Shown in pieces: positions 1 through 12,599 of a DNA stretch of 64,000 nt (position 1 is its first letter; each line of letters opens with the position of its first letter). The notes under the pieces were generated by a model. It did no database searches. It saw only the letters and a list, made by a program, of their open reading frames with translations, and was not told where the DNA came from. Made by a program: the position numbers and the translations under genes. The stretch comes from Serpula lacrymans var. lacrymans S7.9. Lineage: Eukaryota > Basidiomycota > Agaricomycetes > Boletales > Serpulaceae. The stretch is taken from contig NW_006763295.1 in the NCBI RefSeq assembly GCF_000218685.1, forward strand, positions 1,720,430 through 1,784,429, written 5' to 3'.

Positions 1-1506
1 AACAAACGACCTGATACCAGAAACTTACAAGATTGACATGTTTCCACATATTCTCAAGGACAACCTTATCCTTGGTTTTATCCAACGGATGTACGAGATC
101 TTTGAAGTTGTTGTGACTATTCGAGGCTTGCTGAGAATATATTTGGGCATCAATCCACTGATCATATTTTTCCGGCATCTGGCGTGGCAATTTCTTCCAA
201 GCTTCGCCCTCTGGTCCAAATAGTGTGCTTTCAAGTAATTCCTGCAGCTGTAAAGTTATCTGGAAGAGAAAGTAGAGTCATGGATACGACCAGATGAATC
301 AAGTTGAGCCTTACAGAGAGGTCGCCCACTGCATCCCATAGATATTGAGGGAAGCGCTTTGCTTCTCGGGGTGCCTCGCCTATAGCATCGTGCAGGATTT
401 GATACAAAATGCGCTTAGGATACGGAGCATGCGGGAAACACAGTTCGACGATGATGGAATCGAGGAAAGATCTACCTGCGTCCTTCAGTGCGCCCCAGTC
501 AAAGGTCATCTCTGGATCGTCAGGATCGGTCCCTTCAGCAGGCTTGAAATAGTGAGCATAATGGGCTGAAGGACACAACCTTGAGAAACATCAGATACAT
601 AAAACGAGAGGGCATCTCACGAGTCGTAGTGGCGAGCACCGAAAAGTTCTTTTGCCCGATATCTGCCAATACGTTGACCATATCACACAAAAGCAAATAT
701 TGAGATCGCAGACTCTGGTCCCTTTTGAGTTGGGCTTGTGCAGTTTTGTCGACGAGTCCAGCTTGCTGTAGATCATGAAGACTGTCTAGGACAATTTTCC
801 ATGCAGATGCAAGCATATATGCATTGTGAATTCTACAACATTCACACAACATAGTATGCAATGGATCAATGCGTCATGCTTATCAGATATATTACATTTT
901 GCTAAGTCGTACCTGGTTGCGATAACTGAGGCAATATAGGTGGGGTTCTCAAGAGTTTCAGCACCTCGCTGGTCGCTGCACGGTGTGCGCGCCATCAGTT
1001 CTTCCTTTATCTCGGCCAAGAACAAGTCAGGATCTTGCAAATTGGAGATATCGTCCAAATAGGCTGAGTTATTCGAATGTTTAGAGACTCTCGATCCAAA
1101 TCATACAGCGCATTGGTGCGCGTACCGTTGAACTGCGAGTCTGCTATTTTCACGCAAGTTTCCAGTCGCAAGGGAGACATAACAGCATTCTTGGATCGAC
1201 TGAGAAGATCCTCTTAACTAGCATTCAGCGCCTGGAGTGACGGAGGAACAGTTACAACCAACCTGCCAAAAGATCAAGTTTCTCTCTGCCGCTAATCTTG
1301 CTAGCTAACATAAGCTCTCCCGTTCCTCGTGCACCATATTTACCGTTTCGCAGCACAAGAGCTCGCGAGGTTGAGGGTCTTAGTCCATTCTCATCTCGTT
1401 TACCTTGGTATTTCACTGAAACATGCCTAGGAGCGACAGAAACCACATCTCGAGATGCTGAAAGCTTTATGGGAGGCTTTACAGCTTTTTTCGTATTCTT
1501 CGACAT
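1..1506 (-). CDS. Unrecognised multi-exon gene, 3' end outside the window
   Basis: The reading starts at an ATG at 1506 and runs leftward off the window. Splicing out short GT-AG introns (for example about 832-910 and 290-245) joins a basic N-terminus beginning MSKNTKKAVKPP to a long mostly helical region with stretches such as NLQDPDLFLAEIKEELMA and LYQILHDAIGEAPREA, then LQELLESTLFGPEGEAWKKL. No transmembrane segment or signal peptide is visible. The body is acidic-helical and the head is basic. The chain stays coherent across at least five exons, which supports a real gene, but I do not recognise the family. The exon junction near 1200-1260 is the least certain. The C-terminus is missing. 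Confidence 0.6.
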
Positions 1507-2923
1507 GTATCTGTAGAGAAAGAAGAGGTAGGACGCAGCGCGACTAACAGCGCAATCTGATTTGGAGGTCCGTGCACTGTGCTTGTCGTTGTTGACGCGT
1601 TTTGTGATACAAGGCCTCGATCCCATTTACTATTAAATCCATTGGCATACATATGCATGTCGCTCAGTGCCTGTCGTCTGCGTAAAAACTTGTCTCTTAG
1701 CAACTATTTGTCTATGCTGTTTCTGTTGCTTCATATCAGCGTGAGCGGTATAATGATGAAAAATGCTCCTCGGCATCATGATAAACGCTGGAAAAGGCGC
1801 TCAGCTATTGCTCACGATATCGAAGACTCGTCCCATTTCACCCTTCCGCAAGTGAATTTGAGTGGATATGTATGTCCTCCTGTGTCACAAAAGTCGCATT
1901 CCCCGTATGCACTCCCGGTTTCAGATTGTATGGTTACAGTTACAAGAGAATGTTGCATATTAACATGGTCATGACAGACCGTCTATACGTATCGTGTCTG
2001 TCAATCTGCAGTGAAGTCTGCACGCAGATCAAAGGCGGTTCAACGCACAGCCGAGGAACCTGTTCCTCTCTAGCTGCTTGATACATTGATGGTGCCATAA
2101 CCGTGACTAAGGCAGGTTTGAGCTACGACTAAGACCTGAGTCAGGACACGGACAAAATTTCTGAGGCTGACAATTTGGAGGCATATTTCCTTTTCATGCC
2201 AGTTCCACCTGGAAAACGCACGGAGTGACCAGTATTTCGTAGTAAGCATTTCTCATGCCATCTGCCAGTAATCAGATCGATGGGACTCCTGGAAAAAGCC
2301 GGCCGGTATCGTGCTGTAAGTGTCACATTTCAGTGTTAAAGATAGCTCTCGGGGCTACTCGTTGTCTGATAATTACTGTTCCACAGTGGAGAGAATGACA
2401 GTGCGGACCCGATTCTTCCCATCGTAGGCTATAAATGCCATGACAGTCAAACTGCCTCATGTGTCCCAGGGGCAGCATCACGACCACAGCGAGCGCAGAG
2501 GAGGACACCTTTGAGGACTGTGGATGTTGTGTGTGTTCATGTCTGGTGGCATTTGAGGTGCTCTTAGCAGGCGGTATTGTGGTACAAAGTGAACCAGTTG
2601 TGGCACAAAGAATAGGAGCTAACGATTCGGATCTCGGTTAATTAAGTGACCAACAATGGTGAGAAAATAAGGCTAAACCGATCGGAAATTACCTTAGAGA
2701 CAGTGGCACGAAATTCGCGTTTTTGTCCGCCTTAAGAATGCAATGGACGCTCTCCTGTGTCTGGTCCCTTTTTCTTTTTCGCTCCTTTTCTTTTCAGAGC
2801 TGCGCTCTCTCTGTCCTCTGCCTCGCCTCTTTCTCTGCCGTTTCTTTCATTTTCACCCTCATCACTCCTGAGCTGCGCTCTTGGTCTCTTCTAAAGTTTA
2901 TCTTGTCAACAAAGTAGGAAATA
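1507..2923. other. Intergenic, no gene recognised
   Basis: About 1.4 kb between divergent genes. Open frames here are short and show no family resemblance or coherent splicing. The C/T-rich stretch at about 2750-2900 (runs of CTTTTTC and TCTCTG) just before the DUF7727-like start is a typical fungal pyrimidine-rich promoter or leader. Confidence 0.4.
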
Positions 2924-3554
2924 ATGGGTAATCTCATCTGGAACGAATTGAGTCGCTACATCGCCTTGGTAGCAAGTGCATGTGAGTCGTCCTTTCCCTA
3001 ATCGCTTCGGTGGACTATACTCACATTTCTTAAGATGCTGTCTGGGCGAGCTTCTGGGGCTTTTACTTCCGCAAGTTCTTCTGGGATTTCATCGGTGGCA
3101 TCCTCCGCAATCCTGGTGGACTGCAGTGCGTGTTAATCGTTTTATACACCCCTCATCGGTACTGACATGCCACCTTAACAGGCCGTCTCCAAAGGTTTCT
3201 TTCTTCATCACAATCATCGTCAAGGTTCCGGTCGTTCAAATTCTCACCATGATTCTCGGCTTTACGATGATCGCTTTGGAGTATCCTTTACCTCGGCTCA
3301 GGGGAACGGCACTACAACGCAGTATGCCTTTAAAAGTCGTGCTACTTTTCTTTCAGGCCTTTTTAGCGGTGCTTTTCTATCAGGTAATACCTCACTGTGT
3401 CTTCTTGCAAAAATCAGCCAGCTTACATTTTCACCAGGGTACAAACGCCGCTATCTATTCGCTTGTTGCCGCTATCTGTTACACCAGGGCTCAGATGCTG
3501 GGTGAAATTTTGAAAGAGGCGAAGGAGAATAAAGGGAAAGCAGGTCGGGTTTGA
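2924..3554 (+). CDS. DUF7727-like small polytopic membrane protein
   Basis: Four exons (2924-2981, 3035-3125, 3182-3383, 3438-3554) give 155 residues, with splice phases agreeing throughout. The protein begins MGNLIWNELSRYIALVASAY, has an aromatic segment rich in W and F (VWASFWGFYFRKFFWDFIGG), then hydrophobic segments around residues 58-80 and 95-130, and a basic tail ending KENKGKAGRV. This matches my memory of the short basidiomycete DUF7727 membrane proteins, whose function is unknown. The start was chosen because the first exon splices in phase into the conserved segment. The third intron has no in-frame stop, so unspliced reading would be misleading. Confidence 0.8.
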
Positions 3555-4184
3555 TCTAGGTATCACCGACCATTTCTCCTTCTGCAGATGTTGCAGGGGG
3601 AGAAGACACGTCAGGCAGACAGGTTCTAGGTCCTGCGTGTTACTTCACATTCTCTGGTAGATGGGGCGACGTGGGCGCAAGCGCCAATGGCTTTCTGTGT
3701 ATTGTATTTTTATGGGCCCTCATTGGTTATGTCTGCAGATGCTTCTCTTGTTTTCGCGTATATCATCATTGCGCATCATGATTACAATTCCATCTTAGAA
3801 AATCTGGTTATGTGTATGCAAAGTCTACAACCTCCCAATAATCTGCAGTGGTGTTCAAGCCTATATCATGAACTGCGATCGAGAGTTGATCTGGATATTC
3901 CGCGTCCAATAAAACATTAGATCAACGTCTCGGTTAACGTTAGTGTTCAGAGAGACATCATATCAGATATACCCTTTAGATACCGAGTCCGGCCTCTAGC
4001 GAACTTGACAGGTACACATTGTATTTCGAGTTGTGCCTTGGTGTGAGTTTCCCTCCAAGAAAATAGTACCACAAAGCATCGGTCTGACACATACGGTTCC
4101 AGTTGCAACCGCTGCCATCTTGCAGCATCATCCGACAGTGATCGCAGCTACTACTGGTATCGGTATCTCAAATATCAATCAATC
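3555..4184. other. Intergenic, nothing recognised
   Basis: Shared 3' flank of the membrane-protein gene and upstream region of the Ap4A phosphorylase gene. A short open frame at 3687-3920 has no recognisable features. I see no repeats or RNA genes. Confidence 0.4.
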
Positions 4185-5541
4185 ATGTCTGCTTCAGATA
4201 TCATCTCAGGATTACAAAAAGGCTTCGATACCGCCCTCTCTTCAGGCGATCTACTCTTCTTCCCATCGACCGCCCATACTCACAAGGAAGATGGTATCGA
4301 GGTAAGTAGTTATCAGCCTGATATTAGATAGCTGGTCCGGTTTCCAGGCTCTGTTGTTTATGAAACGATCACTGATTACTTGTGTGCATTTCTTCCGTGC
4401 CAAAAAGTTCGAGATTCGGGTGTGTCCTGCATTGCAGAAGAAACCGACCAACCCCGCTCCTACTGTGGACACAGGTATCGCGCTCGCCAACCACCCAAGC
4501 GAGGAAGTAAGGAAACTCGATCCTTTTGCCCCTCCATACGTCCCTAATATACTACTGGGAACTCTGCAAGACGAGAACAACGATGCAGACTATGTCGTCC
4601 TTGTAAGTGCCAACATACAGAAGCCCACGAGCCGTTCCAGAGTTCAGACTCGAGACCCCCATTATAGCTGAACAAATATTCCGTCGTTCCCCACCATTTC
4701 GTTATGGTGACGAAAGGTATGTTTGATAGTCTACATGAAGATCCTGGTGGTTCATCTACTTGCAGAATTTCGCGCACAAACATCCCCACTAATGCCCCCT
4801 GACCTGGTGCAAGCCTATCTACTTCTTCTCGCCGCTCGCAAGGCGAACAAGCGCTACATGGCCTTTTATAACTGTGAGCCATACGTTTACTAGATCCTCG
4901 ATGTGGATTTAAATACTTCTGAACACAAGGCGGAAAGAACAGCGGTGCTAGTCAGCCACATAAACACCTACAGTTCATTCCAGTGGATGATGGCGGCCCA
5001 CCGATCGAGCGGCTGGCAAGAAAAGCAAAGCTAGAAGTATCGGGCAAGTTGTCTTCCTTGATCGGACAATCAGACAGTAACATCATATACAGGGAGGCCA
5101 TTCTCTATATCATCTTTACCATACGCGAATCACGTCTTCCGATTCCCTGTCCCACTCAGTGATTCGAGTCCTGATCAGCTAGAAGAACTCATATTCCCTC
5201 CCTTCCTCTCCCTCCTCGATCTCGTCATCTCCACCGTTCGACATGACCCCACATACCCATCAGGAACGCCATCGTATAATGTGATTCTTACACTGGAGCA
5301 CATGCATTTGATCCCACGCCGATTGGAATTTCACACTATACCAGAAATTGGCATGGAAGTGAGCGTCAATTCTCTTGGGTTTGCAGGGATGCTCCTGGTG
5401 AAAGGCGACGAAGAGTTGGAAGCTGTGAAGAAGGAGGGGGTTAGTCGTATATTAAAAGGAGTTGGTGTGGAAAGTGTTCATGATCTACAAGTGACTGGGA
5501 CTTCGTTTGAAGTGGTCCCACAAGACTCAGAGGACCTCTAA
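4185..5541 (+). CDS. APA2: Ap4A phosphorylase (ATP adenylyltransferase), HIT-like
   Basis: Six exons (4185-4301, 4408-4602, 4668-4716, 4766-4873, 4930-5043, 5093-5541) give 343 residues, close to the family's usual 320-350. Family knowledge: these enzymes phosphorolyse diadenosine tetraphosphate to ADP plus ATP and control dinucleotide levels. Visible signatures are an N-terminal GLQKGFDTALSSGDLLFFPS region, FEIRVCPALQKKP, LLNKYSVVPHHFVMVTKEF, and the catalytic HIT-type triad region SQPHKHLQFIP (H-x-H-x-Q) encoded at the start of exon 5. The C-terminal part contains SYNVILTLEHMHLIPRR. The fifth intron (5044-5092) begins with GC rather than GT, and only this junction keeps frame. Whether it is the APA1 or APA2 paralogue type cannot be told from sequence alone. 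Confidence 0.9.
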
Positions 5542-5897
5542 GGCATTATGAGATCTACTATGGAGACGGCATAGAAGTGATAGAGATTACTGGAAAGCTA
5601 GATGGTTAAGCAGCATGAATTTGAAAACCTGTTGATCGTGATCATGGATGGCATTGCAACATATAGAACAACTTATATATGAACACATGGTTAATTCAAG
5701 TGATCAGTGATATACAGAAAATAACTATGGTGAGTAGCAGGACAAGGAAACAACATTGAATAGCGAGAACAGTTGAGAATCGAGCGGACGGTGAAAAGAC
5801 TTGTTAGCGGTCCAAGAAACCTTTCACTTTCCACATAGAATCGAGAGCATCGAGCTATAGTAATATTTCGAGACGTTTTAGATGAAGGAAATCGACA
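5542..5897. other. Convergent 3' flanks, nothing recognised
   Basis: About 350 bp between the stop of the Ap4A phosphorylase and the convergent stop of the Rec114-like gene. It is AT-rich, with no coding signal or repeats seen. Confidence 0.4.
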
Positions 5898-7210
5898 CTA
5901 TAAAGAAAAAGGATATACCAGTTTCGCGAACCCTTCTTCCCGTATGACATGGCCGACGAGGTCTTCTAGTTCAGCTTGCGGCAGATCGTAGAGGGCAGGA
6001 GTTTCCCGTAAAGACGCTAGAAACTCTGATGTGAATGCATCCGGTACTTGAGGTCCTGTCACTTCTACAGGTCGCGGGGCACTTGAAGGAAGAGGTGGTG
6101 GTGGCATCATGTCAGAGTCGTTACGGCTTGCATACGAGGGCTGCGAGGAATCTGGAAGAGAATTTCGGTTCGAGTCAAACGGAGCTGTGACGCCAGATTT
6201 GTCTTTGGTGGGGTGAGAGAGGTCTCTAGTTAGTGATAACGCCTTACCGCAGTCTGGGTTGATCATCTCTCGACTACTTGAAGAGGAAAGCGTCACGGAG
6301 GAAGATGAAATTTGGCTGGTATTGTCATTATTAGGAAGCATCTGCCTAGATGGAGTTGAGGTGGTGAAACTTGGAACATGAAGATCAGTTGAAGTTTCTA
6401 GATTCAAGCGTCCTGGATTTGAAGGCCTAGAAAAAGCTCCGTCATAAGTTAGGCGAGCCCTTTTTGGGATAGGCGCAGCGGAATGGGAGGTTTGGGTACG
6501 GATGAGGGTGTTTGTTTGCGACATTAGACCAGTGGAAGTTCGCGGTCTGCTGAGATCCGTGTGCATGGTCTGATTACGAACTGGCGTTTGGGTTGATGGG
6601 TTAGCTTTACAGGGACAAACGGTACGAATCGCGTCGATAAACTGGAGGGCAGCGGTAGGTGAGAGGAAAGTAATTTGAAATCGACGATAAACCTTCAAGA
6701 ACAGTGCATAAACTAAGCATTGATATATGTCCAAATGAAGAAATACCGGATGAGTGCCTGGCCCAATAACTCTTGGGTGAAGGTAACGTATACCAACCAC
6801 AGAATCACGGTAAACAGCCTTTAGAGGGAGACCTTGTTCTATTTGTGCCGCTTGCGGGTTTGGTGGAGACAGCGATGAAAATGACAGTAACTCCAAGTCT
6901 TCCTGAATAGACAAAGTTCGTATGCGTGATAGACGAGCATCAGATTGAAGCAACTTACGAACACGACTTCTCGTCGATCGACATCCTCTGTACGGTCGTC
7001 CATAAACCATGCAATACGCAGCCGGACAGAAACAAGTTCGCCTGTTGAAGACTTCTTGACGTCCAGGTATAACTTGATTACGGGGTTCACGAAATGCTGC
7101 CAGTCTACATCTGAGCTTGTTTGGGCCTGCGATGACGGCGCAGACGATGGGTAAGACCTCGAATATTTCACTAGAATATAAGTCGCAGTGACCGTTGTGA
7201 AATGGGACAT
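5898..7210 (-). CDS. Rec114-like meiotic recombination protein (candidate)
   Basis: Three exons on the minus strand (7210-6959, 6902-6747, 6692-5898) give 400 residues in frame. The second intron is 54 nt with no stop, so it is easily mistaken for coding; removing it brings THP directly next to VYRRFQITFLSPTAALQFI, a plausible PH-fold strand pattern. Architecture seen: an N-terminal beta-rich region of about 150 residues, a long Ser/Thr/Pro-rich disordered middle, then a short C-terminal helical block ELEDLVGHVIREEGFAKLV. An N-terminal PH-like domain, disordered linker and C-terminal helix are the known layout of Rec114, which works with Mei4 and Mer2 to enable Spo11 cutting. The assignment is inference from layout and the tail motif; sequence conservation in this family is weak. 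Confidence 0.45.
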
Positions 7211-7825
7211 GTCTCCTCAGACAAGTGGTGGTAACAAAAGTAAGTTATCATGCCAGTGATCGAACAAACCTCAGGCTGTCGGTACTCGGATACTCGGATA
7301 CGACTCGGACATAAGCGAGCTCCAGGTTTCTTGTGAAGAGTCAGTTTTAAACTGAGCTGCAGTCACAGAAGGTTGCAACTGCAATGGCTAGCACTATTCA
7401 GAATATCGCATTCATTTCTCTGACCACAAAAAGTGAGTTGGTTGTCACTGAAAGCATCTTGGACGCATATTCATCATTAGCCTTATTTTTTTTGTACAGC
7501 GTGCCTAGTCCTAGCACCCTGCACTCACGGCCCCACCGAAATACTTGACTAGGGGCCCTACGCCCCACATTACGGCCTAGAAAGTCAAAGCAGGCACAAG
7601 CATTTATCTTGGTGTGGAGAACGCAGCGAGGCTCGTGGCCGACGGGATTGAAACTAGAGCAGCTTAGGTCACCATTCGACTCTCTTTGCTTCCCAACACT
7701 CGTCAACCGCATTTGCGGAGTAAAAAATCAGCGAAAAATATCAGGTATGTTTCCAGACTCCACGAATTCCAACGGGCTCGCGTATTGATGTCCGGGTGGT
7801 ATTACTAGTCTAAGGTCAAACATCG
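7211..7825. other. Intergenic between divergent genes
   Basis: Promoter interval. I considered an ATG at 7384 followed by a GT donor near 7431 as a possible upstream exon of the next gene, but could not connect it convincingly. A minus-strand frame at 7398-7712 has no recognisable features. Confidence 0.35.
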
Positions 7826-8367
7826 ATGTTGATGACAGGACCTACACAGACCTTCCACATTTTTGCTGGGAATCCCTCAGAATCTGCGTCTTTGAAAGGG
7901 TAAACTACCATCCCATGTAGTCTGGTGGTTCAAACAACGCTCATGGAATTATGTCCAGACATAAAGCGAAAACTCCCATTATTGCAGGCAGCATCTGTGG
8001 AACGTTACTCGGCATTGCATGGATAATCGGCTTCACCGCCTACTTCATAACGCGTCGGAAGCGGAAGGCAAGGGAAGCTAGAGTAGCTGCAGGGTTGGAG
8101 CCTTCGAAAGAGCCGAAGAAACCTCAACGATATATTATTCCCCCTGATCCCGCTATCGTGCAAGGGCGGAGGATACCTGGACAAAATATACCCGAGGGCA
8201 ACACGAACGATGCCAATCTAAGTATTAAGACTTCCTACTTTCCAGGAGAAGATCCGAAGGTAAATATCGATGGTCGTTCTTCAAAAGCTTTGCCAAGATC
8301 CACCGACAGTCCGATCAACCCTTATCCCAACGGCCCAGATAGAAGTGTTGGTACTGTTCTGGCTTGA
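7826..8367 (+). CDS. Small single-pass membrane protein, unknown function
   Basis: Two exons (7826-7899 and 7959-8367) give 160 residues. A short N-terminal segment is followed by a glycine-rich hydrophobic helix (IIAGSICGTLLGIAWIIGF) and then a basic stop-transfer stretch RRKRKAREAR. The remaining ~110 residues are hydrophilic and Pro/Ser-rich, presumably cytosolic. An alternative unspliced start at 7951 would give 138 residues and the same membrane helix. The layout resembles the many lineage-specific single-span proteins of agarics, and the three-gene family at 16-24 kb shares the style but not the ectodomain. No function can be assigned. Confidence 0.6.
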
Positions 8368-8567
8368 AAGCGATCCGAGACATTCTTAGTTACGAGGCCA
8401 TCTGCACCTATTACTTAAATATTATAGACATGCTGGCCAGGGACAATAGTGGAGGTGATATTATCAGGCTCTTGAGAACGAACTTTGCTTTGATTTCGAT
8501 AATGGACGGTTAATCATACACGGACTACACACATAGTGCCTACGCTACACACAATAGGATATTTGAC

Positions 8568-11500
8568 TTAGTCGCAATAAGCACCCTCGCTGGCAGGCTG
8601 TAAAAAGGTTCATTAGCCATTCGGTTAAGGAACAAATAGAAATGGACACATACTGCAACGTCTCTTGCATAACGGAACAGTACTCCTCTGTTCACTTTCA
8701 ATTTATTCTTACCAGACGCTTCCCACTCCTTCCTGCGGCTCGCTTTCACTGCATCGTCAACAAGCCAATCAATAGCTCGACTAGCCGCATCGATGATGAT
8801 GGGATCGCCATCTTTGACAAGAGCAATGGGACCACCCGAGGTAGCCTCAGGCACGACATGTCCTACAAAGAATGAGTGTAACGCCGCCTCTTCAGCTCAA
8901 TTGACATACCGATGATGAAACCTCTAGAAGCTCCTGAGAAACGGCCATCAGTAATTAAAGCAGTGCTGTTGCCCAATCCAGCTCCCATCAAGGCAGCAGT
9001 GGGCCCTGTGAACATAACGTGAGACAGTTATTGAGAATAAAGCGTTTGCCTCACCCAGCATCTGATTCGAGTGCGGGGCGTCAGATTATGAAGGATATAT
9101 ATTTTTGATAATACTCACCTCTGGCATCCCTGGCGCACCCTTTGGACCTTGGTACCTGAATATCAACACTGTGCCAGGTTTGATTTCACCTGCCGCAAGG
9201 GATGGATAAAAGTTTTCCAGACTAAAACAAAATCGGGTCAATTCCATATCCTGCGTGAAATATCAATACTAATAACCTGTCGAAACATTTGGCAACACCC
9301 TGTACATACACAATTAGAAAGCGGAACTCGAGACGACGGTGTGACCTCACCGTGAACCGCAAACCTTCCTTCCCGGTTAGTTTCGCGACTGCTGATCCAG
9401 GAGCCAGACTTCCCCTCAGGATGGTCAGATGTCCGGTGGGTTTAATGGGGTTGTCTATCCTCCTAATAATGTCTTGTTTATCGAAGTCCAATTCAGGAAC
9501 GTCTTCCAGGTTCTGAGCAAGTGTTTTCCCCGTGACGGTCATCTGGTTACCGTCAATGAGGTTTGTAGTTTTCAACAAATACTTGATGATAGCTGGGATA
9601 CCACCGATGTTGTGGATGTCTTCCATATAGTACTTTCCAGAAGGCCTGGAAATAATAATGTTACAATGCAGGCTCGATGTGGAAGAAGTGAAGGTTACTT
9701 CAAATCAGCCAGGTATGGCGTCCTGTCTGCAACTTCCTGGAAATCGTCAATTGTGAGGGGAATGTCAGCGGCACGGGCCATGGCCAGCAGATGTAGGACC
9801 TGCAGTTTGTCGTGAATAACGCAAACTGCACAATGATGGACACTCCTCTCACCGAATTGGTCGATCCACCAAGAACATTAACGATAGTGATTGCATTCAG
9901 GAACGACTGGCGAGTTAGGATATCTCTGTATTAATGATATATATAAGTTCGGTGTCAAAAAGGTAGCAGGATGCAAGATGGAACGGACCTGGGTTTGAGG
10001 TCAAGCTCGAGGAGTTTCTTCATATACTTTGCGGCTCGGTAACATTCTTGTGCCTTCTCTTGTAATGTGAGGATCACCAGTTAGCAATGCACATATTTAC
10101 TCGATGTTAGCCATGCATTATTCACCTGGATAAACAGCGGGAGTACTAGAAGAGTATGGTAACGACATCCCGAGTACTTCAAGAGCAGAGCTCATAGTAT
10201 TGGCACTAGCGAATGCTCAGGAGCCCTGGTAACAAAAAGGTGCAGCATTTACTCACGTGAACATCCCTCCGCAAGCTCCGGGGCCTGGACATGAGTGTCT
10301 GACTACGTCAAACCGTTCCTCGTCGTTGATAAGCCCCACAGCAAAGGCACCTGCGACCGATCAGATACCGACAATTTTCGTTGAATTGAAAAGTATACCA
10401 TATGATTCGAAGGCGTCAGAGATGTTTACAGTACCGCCTTTCTCGAATCCCATGGATGGACAGTCAACATGTCGGGTTCCAATCTGGATGGTCCCCCCGT
10501 AAACAATGATGGTAGGCCTGTTGTGGCGCGCTGCCGCCATGAAGACACCTGGCATGTTCTTATCGCAACCTGGAACCGAAATATTGCCATCATAGTGTTG
10601 AGCCTGTGAAAAACAATAAGCCCGTTAAAGTGAAAAGAAGACGAAGGTGTTGAGTCTTTACCATTACAACCTACAAAATAATTACGATTAACGGGGAGTT
10701 CAGCATGAATACAGACAACTTACTGCTTCAATGGAGTCCGCAATGAGGTCGCGACTCGGGAGTCTGAACAAGGAGAGAATTGACTTGCGTATTATCAGAA
10801 TGGGGTTTGAGGAAAACCCACGAGTATCTCATGCCTGTAACTCACGTGAGTACCAAGAAAGTTAACTTCCATGATTAAAATACCTACCATCCGTGCCCAT
10901 TGTGATAGCATCACTATTTAATGTAAGAACGATTCATTTATTGTGAATAGCGGGGTTCGTTACCTAACTCCAATGGTGTTAAATGTGAGGCCAACGAGAC
11001 CTTCTTCCTTGCATCCATCTTTTATCTTCATGGCTAAATCGAGCTATTTCTCCACATTATAAAGGGATGGTCGCTTCCGCTCAAGGAGAAAAACGTACAA
11101 GGTGCGAATTGCAAGGATTCCCTACAGGTCCCAGGAGTAAGCGCAGAATTTATTCGAAGAAAAACGGCATTTACCTTCCCACCAGACTGGGGATATTCCA
11201 ATCTATGCGTCACACATCGCCATCAGTAAAGACGATATACCAGTAGTGAACTCATGGTACTTGAGGCTTGTTCATGTCATCTTCAGTCAAACCAACAGCG
11301 TAAACTGTAATGAATAATCGATTTTGAATCCACGCAAGTTCAAACGAGGTGTAAGTACGATAAGAACCCACGCATGGCCTGCGCCCCTCCCCCGGTCTAA
11401 ACAAAAAATTAGATATATTCATGAACAGATGACCAAAGGCTCTACCTTCTCTTGGGTGAGCTGAGAGGAAATCTTGTTTAACTTAGCATTGTTGGGGGTT

Positions 11501-11603
11501 GATGAAGGCTTAGACACAGAGTGACTGCCAGAGAATTATGAATTACTACTAGGTAGTTGTCGAAGAGGCATTAAACGTACATCTCGACGTCTCCGGAAGA
11601 CAT
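8568..11603 (-). CDS. ILV3: Dihydroxyacid dehydratase (branched-chain amino acid synthesis)
   Basis: A gene with about a dozen introns. Known role: it dehydrates 2,3-dihydroxy-isovalerate and 2,3-dihydroxy-3-methylvalerate to the oxo-acids of valine and isoleucine synthesis using an iron-sulfur cluster. Exon-encoded signatures in order include [29 protein letters not shown] (cluster cysteine), [29 protein letters not shown] (cluster cysteine), [40 protein letters not shown] and the C-terminal [16 protein letters not shown], ending at 8568. The last exon is only 30 nt (8597-8568) beyond an intron at 8653-8598. The chosen start at 11603 gives a short head MSSGDVEI spliced into [10 protein letters not shown]; it does not look like a mitochondrial presequence, so an upstream alternative first exon or a cytosolic isoform is possible. 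Confidence 0.93.
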
Positions 11604-12599
11604 GATGACCTTCAGACGACAACTGCTCTCTAGACGGGGTGTTGAATGTCTGCTCTCTTATAATGCGCATATAGTTGTATTGTTTCGGTCCGGTGAGCGT
11701 ATCAGTGGTATAACCCATGACCTGAGATATTTGAGCCGGACATATTTTCTGCCTGCTTTACACCCACGGCGGTAACTTCTGGCGTGATAGCGCCCCCAAC
11801 GAGCTCGATCGATTCCCTTGCCAATGGTAGTGACCTCTGCTATGTCTGATATTTGTAACTGTCGCTTACGACCATAAGAGCACTCGACGAGGATGGTCTG
11901 CCGGTTGAGGTTGGTCAGGGGACCATGTCAGTAGGGCGGACATAATGAATGTTATTGTGGCACCGGTCGGCCGGTACATAACAATCATGCTCAGGTTCCA
12001 CAGAACCACGACATCACGTTCGAATGCAGCACTGCAGTGAATAGTGATTAGCTTGCGGAAAACCCTTCTTTGCAACAATTATGAACCATGCGGAACTGGC
12101 AAGAGGTCGCACCGTCTTCTGCAGCTCGCGATTCGAGCCCAACGTACGAGTTCTCGGTGAATGGGGGATCCATAATGGAATTTACTTATACCGGGAAACA
12201 ACGGACTGGACGCAAATAGTCTTATCGTAGGTTCTTCGTATCCGAACATGTGTTACACGCTCAAGAAGAGGCCTTTCCTTCACCCTGTGGCCGGCAGCGG
12301 CGCCAATATGATGAATCCTTTCAAAGGGACACCGAGGAATGTCAGCGTGAGACTCAACACAAGTAACCCCTCGAGATTTCGTTACGAAGGCTACCACGGG
12401 AGCGAGTTCCTGGGTCTCACAGCGCTAATCCAAGAACATTGATACTATTAACGTAACACCCCCCGCTCTGGTACATCTACATTCGCAATGTGCTCCAATC
12501 ATCAAGCTTACAATGAACGCCGCTCATAATCATACAACAATAGGGAGTAAAGGGTGCGTTGCCTCTACATCACGAGTGCGCACTTTGGCGGCTCCCGCT
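11604..12599. other. Intergenic, nothing recognised
   Basis: About 1 kb between the ILV3 start and the 3' end of the metallothionein. Short frames on both strands show no splicing partner or family motif. Any alternative upstream exon of ILV3 carrying a targeting peptide would lie here. Confidence 0.35.

Noticed and set aside
7398..7712. Minus-strand frame of 104 codons upstream of the small membrane protein
   Set aside because: No motif, no splice partner, Cys/Arg composition typical of chance frames.
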